A DNA stretch of 64,000 bases from Anastatus disparis (Eukaryota > Arthropoda > Insecta > Hymenoptera > Eupelmidae). The position numbers were made by a program, and so were the translations under genes. A model generated the notes under the pieces. It saw only the letters and a list, made by a program, of their open reading frames with translations. It searched no databases and was not told the DNA's origin. Positions 1 to 12,448 of this stretch are shown in pieces (the first letter of the stretch is position 1; each line of letters starts with the position of its first letter). The stretch lies in the NCBI GenBank assembly GCA_017163975.1, contig JAFFSR010000347.1, positions 2,468,001 through 2,532,000 of the forward strand. The letters run 5' to 3'.

Positions 1-140
1 ATACGTACTTACTTGAACTTAAAATATCATCCATAAAATAATAGAAATTATGTATATATTAAATAACTCTCAATTTTATAAAGATCAAATAATAGAATTT
101 ATGTATATTAAATGAATCTCAATTTTATAGAGATCAAATA
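1..140. repeat. Direct repeat flanking the first transposon (left copy)
   Basis: The first ~140 bases recur nearly unchanged at 4332-4515. In both places a unit of about 50 bases (a run ending in tttatagagatcaaat) is tandemly repeated two to three times. The copies lie outside the TIR boundaries of the transposon at 304-4145, so they are not its ends. They may belong to an older repeat that the transposon entered, or to a local duplication. The left copy is cut by the window edge. Confidence 0.7.
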
Positions 141-573
141 TTACCAGTGAGAAAAGATAAATTACGAATAATTTTTTAAACAAATGATATACTTAATATA
201 ACTAATTTGAATAAAGATAAAAATTAGGCTTGTGTACAAACTAATTTGCTAAATAAGATTTTTCGAGCATTTTTTGATAAGCAACAAAGGTTAAAATTCA
301 TTATTGGGTTTGGAAATCTGCTTGTCAGCGCCATCGCGTGGCCCGTTTGGCAAGCTGTGAGAAAAGGAATAAATTGTGTTGTTGCTTAATGATTCTTATG
401 TATTACAAATAAAAAAGATATTTTTATGAGGTAAGTAAATAAAAATTATATTATTCGATTAAGAATGATAGAATTATGATATAGCGTTTTTATGTAAATA
501 TATGTCCAGTACATAATTTACTTGAAATAATTCATAACAGATAATTATTTTGTTGTTTACTTGTCTATAGGTT

Positions 574-2108
574 ATGGCTTTGGATACTGCTCCAAAATGT
601 TTAAAAGTACAGCTTACTATAGGACAAATATGTGCTTTTGGAAATTGCACGCCTTCCAGCAGAAATTTCATTGAAGGAGAACGACTATTAAATGCAAATC
701 CCATAATAAAATGTGAAAAAGTTTCAGAAAGTGAAATAAATATAAAACTAATTGCTTTTTGTATACAAACAACTGGAGTGAAAAATGCACCTGATACTAT
801 TGAAGGTGAAATTTCGAAGCAAGGAGAAATCATGAATATTAAATGCAGTTGTAAAGCTGGTCTTAGCGAAAAATGTAAGCATATATTGGGATTCTTATTG
901 TTTTGTAATAGGTGAGTTCTTAATTTGGTTTTATTTGACGTGTGTAATTATTATGAGCAATTTTTGTTGAGTATATTTATTATTGATTCCAAAAATGATA
1001 TACTGAAGTTTGATACGCTCTCTTGTACAGATATTAGATGTTTGTGGAAAAAAACACATGCAGATACGTTACAACAATATGAGCCTGCACCTTTAGAAAA
1101 TCATGAGTGCTAAAATAAACTTTTTAGTAAAAAGAGAAAAATTAACTTAAGTGAAGATGCAGTTACAAAAATAAAAGAAATAATCATAAGCAATGCATTT
1201 TCTGGTATTGGAAAACATGCGTAAGCTTCGAATTTTATTTTACATATAATCATGCTATTTTCATTATCTATTCTGGACACGTCTAAACAGAATTAGTTAT
1301 TTATATATATATATACACGTATATTTACACATTTATAATTATACATCTCTTATGAACTTTTTATTTAGTGAAAATTTATGATCTTTATTTCAATCATTGA
1401 AGTTTTATTTATACATTTCTTCTGAACTTAGGATTGGCAGACATTCTGTTTTTGTTTTGGAAGAAAAAAATACAGTTGCAATAACTGTAGAAATAGAAAA
1501 AATTATAAATCATTCATCGTCAAATTATCTTCAAGAATTATGTGAATTAACTATTCCTCCAATAAGAGAATGCTGCAAAACTTTTCTTAAAAGACTTAAT
1601 AATGATCCTTTGATCATATGCGTGCAAAGTAAAGTTTGTATTGCTAGTTGGAAAGCAGAAAGACAATTCAGAATAACTGGTTCTCGTTGTTATAACATTT
1701 TCACTTACAGCAAAAACAAAAATCCAGATTGGGCACAAAAATCTTTAAAATACTTTTATCCAACTAGTTGCAAGAATAAGTTTGTGAAGCATGGCTTAGA
1801 AAATGAACCGATAGCTTTGGAACTTTATGAAAATCGTTGTGGTTTGTAAAAAGAATCCTTGGATTGCTTATTCTCCAGATGGGGTTATTTGTTATGATAC
1901 TATTCATTGCAAATTAATAGAGGTGAAATGCCCATATGCTAGAAAAAGTTGTTCAATATTGAATTTTATTGCAGATCTCAGTTAGTTAAAATATAACGAT
2001 GGTAAAATATCTTTAAATGTAAAACATCAATACTACGGTCAAGTACAGTTAAAAATGGCTGTATCAAACGTACAAAAAACGGATGTCCTTGTTTATGCAC
2101 CAGATTAA
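574..2108 (+). pseudogene. SWIM zinc finger plus YqaJ-type exonuclease gene, spliced, broken
   Basis: The first frame (574-915) ends in a SWIM-type motif (KCSCKAGLSEKCKH, C-x-C-x8-C-x-H). A donor gtgagt follows at 912 and an acceptor ag at about 1028. A second exon (1029-1219) contains an in-frame TAA near 1110 and ends at gtaagc. The exon from about 1432 encodes a YqaJ/lambda-exonuclease-like core: ASWKAERQFRITGSR, then KHGLENEPIALELYE. A frameshift near 1845 moves the catalytic SPDGV and EVKCP motifs (1880-1935) into another frame. A YYGQVQ motif follows near 2030 and the frame ends at 2108. In this family the nuclease accompanies the transposase; its role in transposition is not settled. 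Exon borders are inferred from GT/AG sites. No start codon upstream of 574 was fixed. Confidence 0.8.
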
Positions 2109-2233
2109 TGTTGAAAAATTTTAAAATAGTTTATTTTACTAAAATGATACACAATGTATGCATAAAGGAAAAATTATGTGAAGAAGGAATAGAAGAATAA
2201 AATTAATTTGAGAAAATATTATTTGTATTTATT

Positions 2234-2269
2234 TTAAATAATCTCCACAAAAAGTACAATCACCTGATA

Positions 2270-2305
<36 letters not shown>

Positions 2306-3960
2306 TAAATTTAGAAGTATTTTATAATTATTTAGAAATTTGTCATCTTTAAAAATCGGTGCACTTAAATTTACTAAACCACATATAATAGTAACTATTT
2401 CTGTACATTTAGAAACCAAACTTGTTGGCATTTTTTCTCCTAATACTTTGAACTCTTTCATTCGTTGATTACATCTCTCTACATGAACACGAGCACAAGC
2501 AATCAATGCATTTAATACTGCTTTTTCTTTTGTAAATTGTTGTTTATCTTTTAAAAATGGTGGTCTAATATTATGTTAGTAATATTACGCTCTTGACATA
2601 AATCATCTATCAAGAAATCTTTGTCTACCATGAGACCATCATTTGGTTCCAGCATATCTAGCATACCACTTTGCTTAAAAATCACAGTATCAGAAACTCG
2701 ACCACCATAAATTTTACTTTTAAAACTGATTATTCCTCCTGGAGTAACTACAGTCATCAGTTTTAAAGTTTCTTTACCTTTGTACTGCGAATAAGCAATA
2801 ATCTGATAGCACAAATTTTTTGGTCTTTGAATTGTAATTTCGGTACAATCAATCACAGCACGTACATTCTTAGAATTTTCAAAGCAAAGTGGTATGTTTT
2901 TTAAAATTTCCTCTTTCGTAGGCCAGACTATAGCATATTCTAAACAGACACATAATATATCTCGTATATTACGAATAATATTTGAATAGTGTCTGATAGT
3001 GCAACAATTAAAAATACTGCTCAAAAAAGAATAACCAAGATTATGTTTTAACTTAATCATAGTTAAAATAATTCTTTCCTTAATTATCAATAGTCTACGT
3101 TCAAGTTTAGGCACAACTATTTTTACCATTTTTTCAAGATTAGAACGAGTACATAAATTAGGAATCCCTGTAAGAGTACTTAAAGCACTGTCATTGGTAA
3201 TATTGTTTACAAATTTATTACTTGAATCTTTTAACAATACTTGTATTCCAATTTCACAGTAAACTTTTACTATACTATTTTCAGATTTGGTATTATCATA
3301 ATCTTCATTAAGGTCATTAGATTCTAAATGATTTGTACATTTTGTCGTAGCTCCATATTCTTTTAACTCATTATTTACTGAGATATTTACCATGTCCTGC
3401 TCAGTTTCTTCTGCATCTTTTTCTCCTATTAATTCATATCTAGTTTCTGTCTGTTCTACTTCTTGTTGCTTTTCATCATTGATTTGCTTATTTAATTCGA
3501 TTGAAGTTTTTTTCTCCAGCTCAAACCTTCTTTTAGCTCTCATTTCCTTTGCAATCTGTTTCTTTTCATCTATTATAACATTGCTTGTTGGTAAATACAG
3601 TGATGGAATTGCAGTCTTTTTCAGTTTCTTTAATGTTTTTTCTTAATTTAAAAAATTTAGAAACATTATTACAAAATATTTTAACTTTTTACTACCGCGT
3701 TTACTAATGACATTCACCTGTACTAAAATAATCTTCAGCTTTAAAGTGCTTTTAACAAATACGCATGTTTGGTGAAACATCACATTTAAAATCTAAAGTT
3801 TTTACCCATGATTTCCATGCTTTTATTTTCTCTCTTTTTCTATAAAAGTCCATTTTAAAAATGTAAACATTGTCAGCTGGAAAAGTGTAATAAGAGACGT
3901 CGGGATTCTTATAAGCGTAATTATGACACTCCCGTACACTACATGACTTTTTCTACGAAT
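2234..3960 (-). pseudogene. THAP-domain DDE_Tnp_4-like transposase, frameshifted
   Basis: Read from 3960 downward. A THAP-like zinc module comes first (CSVREC near 3943-3926, a Trp-containing stretch, then C-stop-KHF near 3760, where the C-x2-H pair is split by a TAA). A conserved-looking TAIPSLYLP motif lies near 3615-3590. The main frame 3543-2551 holds a charged linker, then a helical DNA-binding-like segment, then the DDE core: RAVIDCTEI (first Asp) and the IYGGRVSDT...VDKDFLIDD region (second Asp). A frameshift near 2565 moves the third acidic motif, ARVHVERCNQRMK, into the frame 2506-2234. The function would be cut-and-paste transposition of this element. No intact start was found, and the stop, the frameshift and the missing start argue that it is dead. 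Confidence 0.85.
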
Positions 3961-4331
3961 ATTCTCCATGCTTCCACCTTTCTATACAAACTAATTTTCA
4001 CAATTTTTTCTATTCTATTTAATTAAAAAATATAAAAGTACTACGATTCTCGTATGCAATTAATGTTTTTGTCGAGCAGTTTCCTTCTCTCACAGCTTGC
4101 GAATTAGCCACGTGGTGGCGCTGACAAGCAGATTTCCAAACCCAATAAGTAAATAAAAATATTTTTTGAAATGTAAATTTACAAAAATATTTACAAAACT
4201 AAATATATATCTTTAATCACTTTTATAAATTTGATATCATAATTTTTTTTGGTTAATTTATAACTAAATCAAAACTTATACACACCAAACAAACTTTAGC
4301 TTGCATATTCACTTAAAATTTTTTTTAAAAA

Positions 4332-4515
4332 ATACGTACTTACTTGAACTTAAAATATCATCCATAAAATAATAGAAATTATGTATATATTAAATAACTC
4401 TCAATTTTATAAAGATCAAATAATAGAAATTATATATATTAAATGAATCTCAATTTTATAGAGATCAAATAATAGAAATTATATATATTAAATGAATCTC
4501 AATTTTATAGAGATC
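4332..4515. repeat. Direct repeat, right copy, with ~50-bp tandem units
   Basis: This is the second copy of the 1-140 sequence. Here the unit ending in caattttatagagatcaaa is present about three times. Confidence 0.7.
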
Positions 4516-7445
4516 AACAAAAATATTTGGATTTGAAAGATTATTTTTACAGGTATTTTCAGATCATAAAATGAATATAGAGTAGAGAATAGCGTTAGGT
4601 TTTTGAAGAGTCTATTTTCATAGTTCATGACTCAAGGATGCATACGAGTCATGCACTTCCATGCAGTATTTTTTTACAATTTCTCAATTTCGTGTGAGCA
4701 AATTAAGCAAATTGAATAATTAATAGAATCAATTAGAGCAATCAAAATTATATTAGAAGCAATTGGTTACAACTACCCGGAAGACAATTTCCGACTGAAA
4801 ACATGCTAACCTTAATGAAAACTTTTGTTCAATTTAAAATTGTTCTATAATTAACTTGGAAAAAATTGAGTTTAGAAATGAATGCATAATATAAGAAGTA
4901 AATAATTCTATATCACTTTTTTTACGCATACATTTTTTAAAAATTCATTTCTTCTCAATTTGCTGCAAAAAATCCTAATTCGCTACTCCTAGATTTCATC
5001 GTTTGATCTTTTTACCAACTTCAAATGGTCATAACTCTGGTTCTGAGTCACCTAGAAACTTTTTAAAAAAAGCAAATTGTAGGTTTTTAGGTCCACTTTT
5101 GATTAATTGTTGAGACATTGATCAGTTATTTAAAAAAATTGCAGAAAAAATTGAAAAAGCGAAAATAAACCTGATTTTTCTATGATTTCTGTGAATTAAA
5201 ACTTTAATATTGAATCGGATTTATATTCTCAAGCTCCAAATTTGCTATAAAATATTTCAATTTTCTACACGTAAAAAGTTTGAGTCATCATAAGAAAAAA
5301 AAATTTTTGAAGCTATGCTTCTTATGCGAGGTTACGGCAAGGGCCTAAAACGTATAAAAATCGACAGATCACGAATGTCACCCCACGTGAATGTATGAAT
5401 ACGGCACAGAGTGCCATTACTGCTATCAACATAAACACACTTATATTCTTTTCTCTTTCTTTCTCTCCATCTCTCCCATTCCGTTTATGAATATGCGTGT
5501 ATATATATGTTACCTAAAGTAGATGTGTGTATTGAATGTACTGCGATTGATGCTTGTAGTGTGTGTATATAATATACACAACATATAACGCTCTAGTACA
5601 TAAAATTTTACTATATATATATATATATATATATAGTAAAATTGTAAGGAAAGTATCCATATATACTAGAACGTTTAAAGGAAAAAACCAAGCGGGTACT
5701 CTTTCACGTTAATGAGGTTTCCTTATACCCTCTCACTCGCATTCACGCTACATATAATATCTATCTATATTTCCTTGGTTACAATCGTAATTACGATATG
5801 TTTTTTTAATAATTTATATTACTTATTAATTGATATTAATTAATAATTATATTACTATTTTTGAAAATTATTAAGGTAGCTCGTACCGTGCAACTAAAGT
5901 CAAATGAGTATAAGTGAAACTCTATTGACTTTTGTTGTTGTTACTGCAGAAAATGCGTATTATGCATATATATTACGTGCTAGCAGATGTTATGTATCAA
6001 TTATAATACCTAAAAATAAATAATCTTCATTATTTTATTTTATTTACTTTATTTTTATATAAATATTTATATGAATGTTTTAAAAATTTATATTCTGTAA
6101 ATATTTTTAAAATTTTAATAACAAATCGCGCGAGCTAACCTCCAAAAACGGACTTTTGTTTCAAAAGAATTTCTCCTATGAAAATCAATAAATTTTCAGA
6201 TTCTTTTCGTAATATTTTTGAAAAATCCCTGGATACACATAACATTTAATGTACCATTGGAAAGCTTGTTAAATAAAGTATTTATATTTAGTTTTTCAGA
6301 GCGGTAGTAAATCTTTAGATGCAAATGTTCGATTACAACTGTAGGAAAATCGAATATCTACCATATGAGCAATGCTACAATGTACGTGAACGCAGCATTT
6401 TCAAAAGACTTTTTCTTTAAATTTTCTCTGGGAACCAGGTCTGGTTTTTTGCGTAGATATTTATTTTAACTTAAAGAACAACCTCCTACATTTTTGTTTC
6501 ATTCGTAAATTTTTCTTTTTTGGTACAAGCTACCTTAATAAATCAAGATAAAAAAAATATTTATTTTTCCTAGTCTTCTGACATCTTTATTTCTTAAATA
6601 ATTTTAAGTGATTGAAGAAAGTTAAAAAAATTCCACAAATTTAAAAACTATTCTAAGCGGTAAAAAAATAGAAAAAATGACTTAAAAAAATTTTACAGTA
6701 CCTAATGAAATTCGTATTTTATCTCTAGTTTAATTTTTTTTTAAATTTTTCATTCTATGTTTCTATTCAAAACTTCTTTACCAAAAATTTCCCCGAAATT
6801 TTCGCATATTGAGAAGCTAGAAAGTTTTATCGCTTCGTTTTTCTATATCAATGAACTTTTATAAGCTACGTATGAACATTTTTTTCTTAAAAGAACCTTT
6901 TTCTTTAAGCCAAAACATATGTGTAACTTATAACGAATATTTTCACTATTGTTTTAAGAAACAATTTTTACTTTAGTCTTAACTAGCCACTAGCTTTGTA
7001 AAGATCTAAGTTTGTTAATTGAAAATAAAATGTAAATTTAGTATATATATATATACACATTTATATATAAATATAATAAATTATTTGACGTGTTTCTATC
7101 TCATTTCCAATATGAATTTTTTAAATACATAATACATCGAATTAAAAATAACGAATTCTTATTAAAAAATTAATTATGATTTTCAAATATCACACTTGCT
7201 AGTTTCTACGAGTTTCTATACATATAGTGGAAGCATAGCTTCTGTCGGCCAGTCCCACGACTGCCACTTCTGTTTTTTTTTAATTATCTTACAATACCTA
7301 TACGTAAGAATAGGGTGAAAATAGTGAAAAAAAATATTTTTCGAAAATTGGCACTGTTTAAACTCTTTTAAAATAGGATTTTCATGTTTGGTTTTTAGTT
7401 TTGGATAATAAACTTTCAAATGAAGGCTTGTAAATAACTGCCACC

Positions 7446-7447
<2 letters not shown>
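4516..7447. other. AT-rich non-coding stretch
   Basis: No coding frame, RNA gene or complete element is recognisable here. A TA-rich hairpin at about 5596-5645 has arms taaaattttacta / tagtaaaatt, and short flanks (acgctctagtacat / atatactagaacgt) are also roughly inverted, so a small MITE is possible. A few self-complementary words (gaagctatgcttc near 5313, gaagcatagcttc near 7230) hint at a degraded TIR element of about 1.9 kb, but that is not secure. Confidence 0.4.

Positions 7448-7495
<48 letters not shown>
7448..7495. repeat. (TA)n microsatellite
   Basis: A nearly pure TA run borders the CACATA array directly. Confidence 0.95.
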
Positions 7496-7498
<3 letters not shown>

Positions 7499-8310
7499 TT
7501 ATAAACATACACATATACGCATACAAACATGCGCATACACATATACGCATACAAACATGCGCATACACATACACATATACATACACACATACACACATAA
7601 ACATACACATATACATACACATTAACTCATGCACATACACACGTCTACATACATTTATACATATACACACATACACATATACGCATACAAACATGCGCAT
7701 ACACATACACATATACATACACACATACACACATAAACATACACATTAACTCATGCACATACACATACAAACATGCACATACACACGTCTACATACATTT
7801 ATACATATACATACATACACAAATACACTTACACCTATACTGATACACGCATGCACATACACATACACACTTATATGCATACCCACATACACATGCACAC
7901 ATACACACATACGAATACACACATACACATACACACGCACGTACACACATACACATTTACACATAAACACTTATACTTATACACATACATACCTAAACAT
8001 GTGCACATACACAGATTAACATAAATATATATTAATATACACATGCACATAAACACATGCACATAAACACATGCACATGCACACATACACATACACACAT
8101 ACACATACACACACACATACATAAACATGAAATCATACACATACATATACGCACATATACGTACATATGGACACATACACTTACAGATACACACAAACAC
8201 ACGCATTCACATACACAAATATACATACCCAGACATATATACGCACATACACATGCACAAATACACATGCCCACATCTACACATTTATATAAACATATAT
8301 TTATACACCA
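7496..8310. repeat. Degenerate (CACATA)n satellite, about 0.8 kb
   Basis: Nearly every 6-mer is a variant of cacata, catacg or tacaca. Larger blocks are duplicated inside: the segment containing acattaactcatgcacatac occurs near 7618 and again near 7743, so a unit of about 125 bases has been copied. Open frames here encode only Cys/Val/Tyr/Met or His/Thr/Tyr/Ile runs and are artefacts. Confidence 0.95.
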
Positions 8311-8955
8311 CAGTGGTCCTAGAGTAATTTTGACCGTGAAGTTTTTGCACCTTTAGATTTTCCTTTTGGATATGATTTTAGACATAATTAGTATCTAATT
8401 TCAACAAGAACCAAAATAAAAAAATGATCTCTTTTTTATTTATTCAATTTTATTTATTTATTTAATTTTTTATATATATGATTTTATGAAAAAAATTTTA
8501 TTTATAATTTATGAATTTAATTTCTAAAATGCCGTCTTCAAATAAAATTATGAATCATTTACATATTTGAAGCAAATATTATTGTAAATATATTTAGGAA
8601 AATCTTAATTAATTTAACAATATAAACAAAACGTTAAAATTAAGGTTTTTTGTAAAACATTATAATGATAAAGATTTTGACAAATGATATGTTTTTAAAT
8701 TATTAAAGACGGCACTTGAAGTAATTCTTATTAGAAAATTCCGTGTATTAATATTCTATAGGAACACTGCGTATACCGTTGGTATTTTAGTAACACTAAA
8801 AATAGGATTTCCTTGTAAAAGATTGTATTAAAGAAAATCAAGGCCTAGGTTTGTACAGCGAACAAGCTATAGAAGCGGTCCATTATGATTTTCCTGCAAC
8901 ATGGGCTAACACACAGTATCATAAAATGATCCTAATTATGCATGTATATATATAT
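8311..8955. other. Non-coding spacer
   Basis: AT-rich sequence with no recognised gene or repeat boundary. Confidence 0.4.
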
Positions 8956-9470
8956 TGTCAAAATTTTTTTTGTAACGATTAAAAATTTGAAGACTACGCA
9001 TGCACACTCAGACACCATCGTTGCACTCACCGACCTAAGCGCAATTTTTTAAAATTGAATGAATAATTAATTGAGAGATATTTTTGTTTCTTTGTTTGTT
9101 TTACCGGTACCACGAGAAGAGCGACATAGACCGTGTGTGTGAGTACCAGTGCTGCTAGCGTAGACCATAGGTAGGGAGCACATCTACTACCACTACAAAG
9201 CAACTACTGCGCGTGCGCTAGGAGTCAGCGTATGACGAAGAAGACTTCGAAAGGAAGGAAAAATCAAGAGATAGGAAGAAAAGAGATTAGTATACTGTAA
9301 GAGCGAATTGGAAATGATGGCGCGCCTATTTCTCGCGCAGTGAGAAAAGAGGGAGACGCAGCACGCTAGAGGAAGATGGATAGAGCATAGAGAACGGGAG
9401 ATTGCCACTTCCCTTCGCTTGAGTACATATGCACTATATGTATATGCGTATATGTATATGCGTATATGTA
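8956..9470 (+). repeat. Gypsy long LTR, copy A, first part
   Basis: This stretch is clearly homologous to 50985-51350 and 53570-53720, the corresponding part of the full LTR at 50966-54965. Shared landmarks are the segment around gactacgcatgcacac, the gtgtgtgagtaccagtgctg block and the cgcgcagtgagaaaagaggg block. It lacks the very first bases of the LTR. The match resumes at 14989 after a large nested insertion. It is non-coding. Confidence 0.85.
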
Positions 9471-9486
9471 TACTGCCCTGCTAAGA

Positions 9487-9722
9487 AAGAACGTCCTATC
9501 TGACAAAATTTTAAAATCGAGAAAAATAAGATTTCGTAAATCGTACTTTTCGAATTAAGATGCTTTTTTGTAAATAGAACAAACTATTTTAGCGTTTTTT
9601 ACCAAGCTAAAAAGCATTTTGAGTCATTTTGAATCCGGCAATAGTTGCACGTCATGTTTATTTTTCTATTCATGCAAGAAAATGAAAAATTTCAAAAAGT
9701 GTAGATAGGACGTTTTTGAAGC
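9487..9722. mobile_element. Possible small MITE with inverted ends
   Basis: aacgtcctatctgaca near 9489 is mirrored by tgtagataggacgtt near 9702-9716. The interior is AT-rich and non-coding. No target duplication was identified, so this may only be an inverted repeat. Confidence 0.4.
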
Positions 9723-10070
9723 GAAGCTTTTATACGGACGTTCTGGACGCTGGCCGCGCGGCCACTCTATCCGTGCTAAGCTTCAGATTTTAAAAGCGTT
9801 ACACGATATATATAGGTGTACAGAGTGGCCATTGCGGCGCGCGTATATACATATCGTGCCAGTATGTGCACACTGCCTCCCATCCCCACCTCTCCCTAAC
9901 TCAGTGTGCGTGGCCATTGAAAACATTTGTACCATAATTTAGTTATCATCAACCAATAGTTCCTTTGTACAATATGAAAATGAGAATAGTAGTGTACAAA
10001 TTACTGAATGTACTTCTGATGAACAAATTTATGAATGATTCTATTATTGTATGTTAAAACTTTGTACATA

Positions 10071-10726
10071 CCCATATGGAAAAAATTTATGAAAGTAATT
10101 GTAAATAACTATTAATAACTGTAAATAAATGTAAATAACTATAAATAAGTGTTAAAATATGTGAGAATCGAGACATGAATAACAGTTATTTACAATTATT
10201 TACAATTATTTACTGTTATTTACACTTATTTACAGTTATTTATATTTATTTACAGTTATTTACATTTATTCACTTTATTTTACAATTATTTACAGTTATT
10301 TACGATTATTTATAGTTTTTTACAGTTATTTACATTTTCGAATATTTTCACAAATTTATTCAATTTTTTTTATATATATGCAAAAATTTTTGAAAATGTG
10401 AATAACTGTAAATAATTGTAAAAAACTATGAAAAATTGTAAATGATTGTAAATAATTATGAATAACTGTAAAAAATTGTAAATAATTATAAATAACTATG
10501 AATAATTGTAAATAATTATTAATAACATAAAATTATTCACTAATTCAAAAAATTTTTGAAAATTTAAGTCACTATAAATAACTATAAATAATAGTAATTA
10601 ATGATAAATAATAGTAAGTAACTGTAAATAACTATTATTTGTGTCTCAATTCTGACATTTTTTAACAGTTATATACAATTATTTACTATTATTTACAGTT
10701 ATTCACAGAAATTATTTCCATATGGG
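10071..10726. mobile_element. TA-flanked MITE filled with 10-bp repeats
   Basis: The ends are cccatatggaaa (10071) and its reverse complement tttccatatggg (ending 10726). TA lies on both sides (10069-10070, 10727-10728). The interior is almost entirely a decanucleotide, gtaaataact, in one orientation or its reverse complement ttatttacag, switching several times. The whole element can therefore fold back on itself. The TA duplication suggests Tc1/mariner-type mobilisation (inference). Confidence 0.75.
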
Positions 10727-11229
10727 TAAAACTAATTAATGAATCTTATCATGCAAAAATTACAGTATTCAAATTATTTTAAAATTTTTACTACTTGATG
10801 GACATAAAAAAATAACAGTGCCGTCTAGGGTTGCCCAAAAGAAGCGAAGCTTTGTATGAAATGTAGGAACCAAGCGTTAAAAAAAATAATGAAAAAACTA
10901 CGTGAGGGAAAAAAATTAAGACTTGATAAAAAATAAAAAAAATAAATATTTTGGGAAATGAAAAAACGCTGCCAAGTGCTTTGGCGCAATGTTTTCTCTT
11001 AGAGCTCTTTGAGATAGAGTAATTTGATTTTATTTTTTTAAATGTGATTTAAAATACAATTTCTATTCAAGAAAAATTAGTGAATGTGAGAGAGTGATTA
11101 GGAAATAATAAGAGAGAGGCAAAGATGTATGAATATATTTTAAAAATGAGGATCAATCTGAGATAGAAGGACAGAGAGGAAGTGAGGAAGTAAGAAAAGA
11201 GTTAGTAAAAGCGTTAAATTAGAAATCAA

Positions 11230-12440
11230 AAGAAGTAATCAAAAAGCTACTCTAAGAAATTTATTTTTTTAAAACTTATTTTATAAAGACAGTAGCAAAT
11301 AACTTGTATACAAATTTTATAACAAATCTATCGAGTAAAATGGAAAAAAAATGAAAAATAAAAATTTGTAAGAAAATTTTTAAAATTTTTCTAAATTAAA
11401 ACTACGCTAAGGAAATCGGTTTTTAAAAGTTATCCTTCTTTTGGCGATTGCAAATAATTTCCATGCAAATCTCAAAGCAAATTCATCAAGTGATTTACGT
11501 AAAATACAAAATAAATGTAAAATAAAAAAATTTTTTTAAAATTTTTAAAATGTCTATAAAAAAACTACACTATGATTACCAATTTTCAATAATTTCCCGT
11601 CTACTTATACAAAAACATAGATAGCATACAAAATTTGAAGAAAATCCATCGAGTAATTTTCTAGATCTAATTGAATCTAATAGAAAATTTTCCTTCTTTT
11701 GGCAGCCGCAAATAATTCCGCTGCAAATTTTAGAACAAATCTATCGAAAAACATACGTAAAATGAAAAAAATAAGAAAAGAAAAATCAAAATTTTTTTTT
11801 AAATCTTTAAAATTCTCTTAAATTGTAACTACGCTAAGAAAATTAGTTTTCAAAAGCTTATTTTCATCAGACAATAGCAAATTGATTGTATAAAAATTTT
11901 GGAGAAAATTTATTGCATGGTTTACGCAAAATAGAAGATAAATGAAAAATAAAAAATTTTTTGGAAATTTTCCAAATGCTCTAAAATTAAAACTACACTG
12001 AGAAAATTAGTTTTCCAAAACTTGTTTTCTTCAGACAGTAGCAAATAACTTGTATACAAATTTTGTAGCAAATCTATCGAATAGTTTTAGTAAAATAGAA
12101 AAAAAATTTTAAATGAAAATTTAAAAAAAAATTTTAAAAATGCTCTAAAATTAAAAGTGCGCTAAGAAAATAAGTTTTCAAAAGTTTCTTTTTCTTTTGG
12201 CAGTCAAAAATAAGTTGCATACAAATTTTCAAGCAAATTCTTCGAGTAGTTTACGTAAAATACAAAAAAAACTGAAAAATTGAAATTTTTTTAAAATTCT
12301 TAAAATAACTCTTAAAAAAAACTACGCTAAGAAAACCGATTCTCAATAGCTTCCGCACCAGTTGATCGAAAAATTGAATTTAATGGAAAATTTAAAGTTA
12401 ATCCATCGAGTAGTTTTTAAGATTTTATTGGCTTAATAAA
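11230..12440. repeat. ~165-bp tandem repeats inside the TIR element
   Basis: Landmarks resembling caaataacttgtatacaaatttt recur near 11295, 11450, 11700, 11880, 12035 and 12200. Each is followed by a tcgagtagttt-like word and an actacgctaagaaaa word. The array resumes at 13935-14230 after the nested element. It is non-coding, and copies have diverged. Confidence 0.65.
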
Positions 12441-12448
12441 TATAAACA

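Larger units (their letters stand above)
304..4145. mobile_element. ISL2EU-like DNA transposon with THAP-DDE transposase and SWIM/YqaJ gene
   Basis: Terminal inverted repeats are visible: ttgggtttggaaatctgctt from 304 inward, and its reverse complement ending at 4145. They continue imperfectly for about 65 bases, through a GC-rich block at 320-370 that mirrors 4080-4130. TA flanks both ends (302-303 and 4146-4147), as expected of a 2-bp target duplication. Two convergent coding regions lie inside: a spliced SWIM/YqaJ gene on + (574-2108) and a THAP plus DDE transposase on - (2234-3960). That pairing is the hallmark of the ISL2EU group as I know it. Both genes carry stops or frameshifts, so this copy looks inactive but structurally complete. 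Family assignment is inference. Confidence 0.85.

Noticed and set aside
7216..8356. Many overlapping Cys/Val/Tyr- or His/Thr-rich open frames
   Set aside because: They are translations of the CACATA array in six frames; the 6-bp period avoids stops. No start context, no domain.
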